Source: Deltaproteobacteria bacterium RIFOXYD12_FULL_56_24
GTDB taxonomy: Bacteria > Desulfobacterota > Desulfobulbia > Desulfobulbales > Desulfurivibrionaceae
DNA length: 64,000 nt
Assembly (NCBI GenBank): GCA_001799285.1
Contig: MGTD01000013.1
Location: 1-64,000 of the forward strand
Direction: 5' to 3'
The position numbers were made by a program, and so were the translations under genes. A model generated the notes under the pieces. The model had not been told where the DNA came from and searched no databases. It worked only from the letters and a program-made list of their open reading frames with translations. Below, one piece after another: positions 59,268-64,000 of this stretch; positions within the stretch are counted from its first letter, which is position 1, and each line of letters opens with the position of its first letter.

Positions 59268-60887
59268 ATGGTAAAATTCTTAGTGACAGGGATGGTCGTT
59301 ATTGGGCAACTATTTCTGGTTCAGCCTGTTCTGGCGCAAACTCCCCGGTTTGATATCACCGGCTTTAGCGTAGAAGGCAACACCCTGCTCACTGATGCCC
59401 AGATTCAGCAGGCGCTTGCACCATTTGTCGGGCCCGAGCGGGAAATGGCCGATATCAACAAGGCGGCGGAAGCCCTGCGCGTGGCCTATCGTGAAGCCGG
59501 CTATCCGGTGGTGCAGGTATTCCCTCCCGAACAAACAAGCAGCGACAAACAGATTTTGCTTAAGGTTCTGGAAGGCAAGATCAAATCTGTCACGGTTGTC
59601 GGCAATACGGCCTACGATGAGGCCAATATCCGCGCCAGCCTGCCACCCCTGAAGGAAGGGGCCAGCCCGCACGTCAACCGCTTGGAGGCTGCCATTGCTC
59701 TGGCTAATGAAAATTCCGCCAAACAGGTTGGGGTTAATTTTCAGCCGGGAACCCTGCCCGGCGAGCTTGAGGCCAAGGTGAACGTGACTGAAGAGCAGGT
59801 TTCCAAATATTTTGTTACCGCCGACAATACCGGGAGCCGCTCCACCGGTTATCCCCGAGTCGGTCTGGGCTTTCAGCACGCCAACCTGTTTAATCTTGAC
59901 CATGTGTTGACCATGCAATATCTAACCTCGCCTGAGTATGTGGACAAAATTGCTAGCTACAGCATAGGCTACCGCATCCCGTTTTATGACTATGGCATGG
60001 CTCTTGATCTGTTGGGGGCCTATTCCGACACGGAGGTGGTTAATACCTCGACCCCGGCAGGGCAGATGAATTTTACCGGCAAGGGTGCCATGCTGGCAGC
60101 CCGCCTCAACCAGGCTCTGGCAAGCATTGGGGATATTCGCCATAAGCTTATTTATGGCATTGAATACAAGGATTTCAGTAACGACGGCACCATTAACGGC
60201 TCAGCCCCGGGCGGAACCTGGGGTTCGGTCAGTTCGCAACCGCTCAGCCTCTCATATGCCGCCCAGGTAGCCCGCCCCACCTTTCAGACCAGCGGCAGTG
60301 TCGGTTTTTTTGTCAATCTGCCGGGGGGCCATAGCGGTAGTGACTCCGACTATACCGCTGCCCGTAACGGTTCAGAGCCGGAGTGGAACCTCTGGCGCCT
60401 GAATGGCTCCGTAGGTGTGCCCCTGCCGCAAGACTGGCAGACCAGGATGACGGTCAGCGCCCAGATCACCGAGGATATACTCATCCCAGGTGAACAATTT
60501 GGCGCCGGCGGCGCCACCTCGGTGCGGGGCTACAACGAGCGGGTAACCTCGGGGGATGAGGGCATTACCGCGAATTTTGAAATCTACACCCCGGAACTAA
60601 GCCAGTATTTGTTCTTGCCTGGCTCCCAGTTGCGCGCCCTGGCCTTTTGGGATCTTGGCGTAGTTGCCAAAAATGGCGACCTGCTGGCCAACGAAAGACG
60701 AAGCCAGAACCTCGCCAGTCTCGGGGTTGGCCTGCGCTTCAACTATATGAAAAACCTCAACGCGAAGTTTGATCTGGGCTGGGCCCAGCAACATATCGAA
60801 TCCTCCGATTCACCGCCCAAGAATCTTGGCGAAAGAAATGACGTGCGGGCCCATTTTTCCCTATCCTACGTTTTCAATCCTTTTTAG
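59268..60887 (+). CDS. Two-partner secretion transporter TpsB (FhaC/ShlB family)
   Basis: A 539-residue outer-membrane Omp85-type transporter. The signal peptide ends near VLAQ (residue 25). POTRA 1 opens with FDITGFSVEGNTLLTDAQIQQAL and POTRA 2 with KIKSVTVVGNTAYDEANIRASLPPL. A 16-strand barrel follows with the conserved L6 motif VRGYNE (in GATSVRGYNERVTSGDEG) and a C-terminal Phe. It threads the TpsA partner across the outer membrane. The ATG at 59268 gives the signal peptide; AGAGGAAA is upstream. tpsA starts 13 bases after its stop. Confidence 0.92.
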   Translation: MVKFLVTGMVVIGQLFLVQPVLAQTPRFDITGFSVEGNTLLTDAQIQQALAPFVGPEREMADINKAAEALRVAYREAGYPVVQVFPPEQTSSDKQILLKVLEGKIKSVTVVGNTAYDEANIRASLPPLKEGASPHVNRLEAAIALANENSAKQVGVNFQPGTLPGELEAKVNVTEEQVSKYFVTADNTGSRSTGYPRVGLGFQHANLFNLDHVLTMQYLTSPEYVDKIASYSIGYRIPFYDYGMALDLLGAYSDTEVVNTSTPAGQMNFTGKGAMLAARLNQALASIGDIRHKLIYGIEYKDFSNDGTINGSAPGGTWGSVSSQPLSLSYAAQVARPTFQTSGSVGFFVNLPGGHSGSDSDYTAARNGSEPEWNLWRLNGSVGVPLPQDWQTRMTVSAQITEDILIPGEQFGAGGATSVRGYNERVTSGDEGITANFEIYTPELSQYLFLPGSQLRALAFWDLGVVAKNGDLLANERRSQNLASLGVGLRFNYMKNLNAKFDLGWAQQHIESSDSPPKNLGERNDVRAHFSLSYVFNPF

Positions 60888-60900
60888 GAGATGCGCTGAT

Positions 60901-63900
60901 ATGACACCTCACAAGAATCGTATCTCTCAGGTCGTCTTCAGGTCAATTGTTATCGGGCTTGCCCTCGGCTTTGCCCCGACCGTGCATGCCAACCCCATTG
61001 CCCCCGCTGTGGTAAGCGGCTCAGCCACCATTGCCACCTCCGGCAACACCATGACCGTAACCAATACGCCCGGTGCCATCATCAACTGGCAGCAGTTCAA
61101 CATCGGCCAAAGCGAGATCCTCAAGTTTATCCAGCAATCCGCCCAGTCCAGCGTGCTTAACCGGGTGATCAGCCAAAATCCCAGCCAGATCCTTGGCACC
61201 CTGCAATCCAATGGCCGGGTATTTTTGATCAACCCCAGCGGGGTGATGTTCGGCCAGGGCTCCATCATCAACGTCAACGGTCTGGTCGCTTCCACCCTTA
61301 ACATCAGTGATAGCGATTTTCTGCTCAACCGTTTCAATTTTATCGGCAGCAACAGCGCCTCCGTAATCAACAAAGGTGAAATCACCACCCCGCTTGGCGG
61401 CAGCGTCTATCTGATCGGCAACAGCGTCAGCAACGAAGGGGTGATCACCTCGCCCAAGGGTGAGGTGATCCTCGCGGCAGGCAACAGCGTTAGCCTGCTT
61501 GATACCGGCACCCCGCATGTTACGGTTACCATCAACGCCCCGGACAACCAGACGGTCAACCTTGGCCAGATCGTGGCCGAAGGCGGCAAGGTTAATATCT
61601 ACGGCGCCCTGCTCAACCAGCAGGGCCTGATCAGTGCTGACAGCGCCAGCCTGGATGCCCAGGGTAATATCGTGCTCAAGGCCAGCCAGTCTCTTACCCT
61701 GGGGCAAGGCAGCGTAACCACGGCCAACGGCCCGCAGGGCGGCACGATCACCGCGCAGGCAAGCGCGGGCAAGACCACCGTCTCGGGCCGGGTGGAGGCC
61801 ACGGGCACTGGCAGCGGTGGCGGCATCAGCCTGCTTGGCAACGAGGTCACCCTGACCGACACGGCGCGAATCGATGCCTCGGGCAGCACCGGCGGCGGCA
61901 CGGTGCTGGTGGGCGGCGATTTTCAGGGCAAGAACGCGGCGGTGCAGAATGCGCAGATTACCTATCTGGCACAGGGGGCATCCATCAAGGCTGATGCTGT
62001 AAACAGTGGCGAGGGCGGCAAGGTTATCGTTTGGGCCGATGAGGCCACCGGCGCTTTTGGCAATATCTCGGCCAAAGGAGGTGCCTTTGGCGGGAACGGC
62101 GGGTTCGTCGAGGTTTCCGGCAAGGAGTATCTGGAATTTGATGCCCGGGTTGACACCAGCGCCCCGTTTGGCAATGCCGGCACCCTGTTACTTGATCCGT
62201 CCAATATTACTATTATCAGCGGCAGCGCTGATCCTACCTCAGGTAGTTTTTCGAATGGCACCTTCTATGGCGATACAAGCGGCACCTCCACGATTACCTG
62301 GGGCAACATCGAAACCCAGCTCGCCAGCAACAACGTGACAATTCAAACTGGCTCCTCCTCCGATGGTGGAGCTGGCGATATCAACGTTTCTGGTTCTCCC
62401 AGCGCAGCCAGTCTGACCATCAGCCACACCGCACCCTGGGATACCTGGGACAGTACCTATACTAATACACTTTACAGCAGCAGCAACAACCTGTCCCTGC
62501 TGGCTGAAAATGCAGTGAATATCTATGCTCCGTTTGGCAACGCTGGTAGCGGGGCGATCACAATCATTGCCGGCTGGAATGGTAACCTTACCACTCCGGA
62601 TCTTGTGACTAACTACACTGAGGGGAAGAACATCAACTTTTTGAGTTCTTATTCATCCCAGAATGGCAATATCATAGCCAATACCGGTGCCCTGACTTTA
62701 AAGGCGGCTGACACCATCCTGTTTATTCCCGGTGCAAATTCACCTTATATGCCAGGGACAAACAGCGCTTCAATTGACATGAACACCGGGGCCTTAACCT
62801 TGGTCGCCAACAAAATATCCCTTGATGCTTCCGGTGCCGCAAGCAACACGAGGGCCTCAATCCAGACCAATGGCGATCAATCTTTTACCATCGGCAGATC
62901 TGGCGGCGAGCTCTATGACGGGCTTTATCTTTTGGCCGCTAACGGAGATAACATCTATGGTGGTCAAGCCCAGATCAGACGTTTTGGCGGCAGTGGCGGG
63001 CAAAGCTTTACCTTTAACAATGGCAGCGACCTGATCCTTACAGGTGGCGCCGGTAATGGCCTTGTCCCTGCCGGCTGGTGGACAGGCAATTGTGCCAGCG
63101 GCGATTGCAGCGGAAACAATGCCGACATTGACAACTATGGCGCTGGCAATCAGACCTTTACCTTTGCCAGTGGTGGCGCCCTCCAGCTTGAGGGTGGTTC
63201 AAGGGGCAACAATAACGGGGCCTGGATTGAGAGTAGCACTGCTCAGGTTATTTCCGGCAATCCGGCCATCACCCTTACCGGCGGCAGTAGCGGCGGAATA
63301 ATGACGGCAGCTGGTTACGTGTTCGAAAATGATGCCGGGTTAGAATCCAATGTCAGCCAGACCATTGATGCCGCCTCCATCACGATGAATGGTGGGGACG
63401 CCGATTACGGTGGCGCTTATCTGGTTGCCCCGGTGCAGACTATTACCGTTACGGGCAATGTCAGCCTGACCGGTGGCGATGCAGAAGTACCCACTGCCTT
63501 TGACCACGACGGAGATCCTGTCTTAACCACCGGGGTGGTCATCGGGGCTGGTGATGAAGACAGCACTTCCCATACCTTAACTCTCACAATCGGCGGCAAC
63601 CTGACCTTGCAAGGCGGGGAAGTCAATAATTATGGCGGCTCTCTTGCCTTGATCGGCGGTTTCCGTATCCCTGCAACCTTAACGATTGACACTACGGGCA
63701 GCATCGACCTGAACGGCGCCGGCGCCGGTCGCGATCAGATCGGTTCCTATGGCGGTTATGGCGGCAGCGTACATCTTCACTCCACCGGCGGTTATATCGA
63801 TATAGGTCAAGGCTTTGTGGGCACTGGAACAACAGGAACTACACACATTGAAGCCCAGACTACGATATCACAAGCAGTCGGAGGTCAGGTTCAAACTGGA

Positions 63901-64000
63901 GGCTTGGTCATGAAAGCCGATGGCACCATTGATGCCCTCGGTAATTTGACTGCAAATGCAAATGATGTGGAACTGCTTAGCACCCATGGCAATCTAAATA
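60901..64000 (+). CDS. Large filamentous-haemagglutinin-like TpsA exoprotein, 3' end beyond the window
   Basis: The reading frame is open from 60901 to the last base (over 1,030 codons) with no stop. A signal peptide (FRSIVIGLALGFAPTVHA) is followed by the TPS secretion domain: ATSGNTMTVTNTPGAIINWQQFNIG, SQNPSQILGTLQSNGRVFLI and NPSGVMFGQGSIINVNG (about residues 45-135). A long beta-helix follows, with repeated strands of the GGxxTLTGGxA type, very rich in Gly, Ser, Thr and Asn. From about residue 420 repeats such as AGTLLLDPSNITII mark the FHA/HMW-type stem. It would be exported by TpsB as an adhesin or surface fibre. AGGAGATG lies before the ATG. Confidence 0.9.
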   Translation, partial: MTPHKNRISQVVFRSIVIGLALGFAPTVHANPIAPAVVSGSATIATSGNTMTVTNTPGAIINWQQFNIGQSEILKFIQQSAQSSVLNRVISQNPSQILGTLQSNGRVFLINPSGVMFGQGSIINVNGLVASTLNISDSDFLLNRFNFIGSNSASVINKGEITTPLGGSVYLIGNSVSNEGVITSPKGEVILAAGNSVSLLDTGTPHVTVTINAPDNQTVNLGQIVAEGGKVNIYGALLNQQGLISADSASLDAQGNIVLKASQSLTLGQGSVTTANGPQGGTITAQASAGKTTVSGRVEATGTGSGGGISLLGNEVTLTDTARIDASGSTGGGTVLVGGDFQGKNAAVQNAQITYLAQGASIKADAVNSGEGGKVIVWADEATGAFGNISAKGGAFGGNGGFVEVSGKEYLEFDARVDTSAPFGNAGTLLLDPSNITIISGSADPTSGSFSNGTFYGDTSGTSTITWGNIETQLASNNVTIQTGSSSDGGAGDINVSGSPSAASLTISHTAPWDTWDSTYTNTLYSSSNNLSLLAENAVNIYAPFGNAGSGAITIIAGWNGNLTTPDLVTNYTEGKNINFLSSYSSQNGNIIANTGALTLKAADTILFIPGANSPYMPGTNSASIDMNTGALTLVANKISLDASGAASNTRASIQTNGDQSFTIGRSGGELYDGLYLLAANGDNIYGGQAQIRRFGGSGGQSFTFNNGSDLILTGGAGNGLVPAGWWTGNCASGDCSGNNADIDNYGAGNQTFTFASGGALQLEGGSRGNNNGAWIESSTAQVISGNPAITLTGGSSGGIMTAAGYVFENDAGLESNVSQTIDAASITMNGGDADYGGAYLVAPVQTITVTGNVSLTGGDAEVPTAFDHDGDPVLTTGVVIGAGDEDSTSHTLTLTIGGNLTLQGGEVNNYGGSLALIGGFRIPATLTIDTTGSIDLNGAGAGRDQIGSYGGYGGSVHLHSTGGYIDIGQGFVGTGTTGTTHIEAQTTISQAVGGQVQTGGLVMKADGTIDALGNLTANANDVELLSTHGNLN

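Overview
The window looks like a chromosomal segment of a Gram-negative anaerobe of the Desulfobulbaceae/Desulfobacterota type. This is an inference: it rests on a tetraheme class III cytochrome c, a nitrogen-fixation cluster, SelA, a complex-I-like membrane complex of the Ehr/group-4 type, TorF-like porin and outer-membrane export systems, and moderately high GC. No rRNA, tRNA or CRISPR was recognised, so the taxonomy is not fixed by a marker.

Layout. 0-1 kb: frameshifted remnant of an IS21-type IstB and a PIN/ribbon-helix-helix toxin-antitoxin pair. 1.3-3.2 kb: typA with a terminator. 3.3-9.3 kb: type I restriction-modification operon hsdR-hsdS-hsdM followed by a truncated rhuM. 9.4-14 kb: LOG-family nucleosidase, a TPR protein and selA. 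14.2-16.4 kb: thiol-redox cluster (Cys-rich exported protein, DsbB, DsbA-like, TlpA-like lipoprotein). 16.4-25 kb, all on the minus strand: unknown 446-aa protein, nifV, broken modC, porin, nifB, nifN, nifE, with a textbook sigma-54 promoter and NifA-type upstream site ahead of nifE. 25-34.3 kb: AsmA protein, M23 peptidase, exported alpha/beta hydrolase, MFS transporter, katG with a truncated Fur-type gene, glycine-zipper protein. 34.4-45 kb: a seven-gene complex-I-like membrane complex led by an excisionase-HTH/EIIA regulator; the large subunit lacks NiFe cysteines, so it is an Ehr-type complex rather than a hydrogenase. 45-51.5 kb: ParE-type TA pair, U32 peptidase, tetraheme cytochrome plus a heme-less mini-paralog, rhomboid protease, Sel1 protein. 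51.7-64 kb: a surface-structure island.

The surface island is the most interesting part. It encodes a CsgG/HfaB-like outer-membrane export lipoprotein with extra peptidoglycan-binding and DUF4384-like domains, two unknown exported proteins, a HEISH metallopeptidase, an OmpA-family protein, and three small exported proteins built from 37-residue repeats rich in Gly-Asn-Thr that resemble curlin repeats in style. It is followed at once by a two-partner secretion pair (TpsB, then a very large TpsA running off the window). I read it as a divergent curli-like fibre system next to a haemagglutinin-type adhesin.

The whole window is littered with short repeats. One family is a 153-155 bp palindromic element with GTAA termini and 8-bp target duplications, which fits IS66-derived MITEs. 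It sits at gene ends and in two cases supplies the stop codon (typA, nifV). A second family (about 90 bp) has inserted in frame into a HyfB-like subunit gene. A third has overwritten the 3' end of selA.
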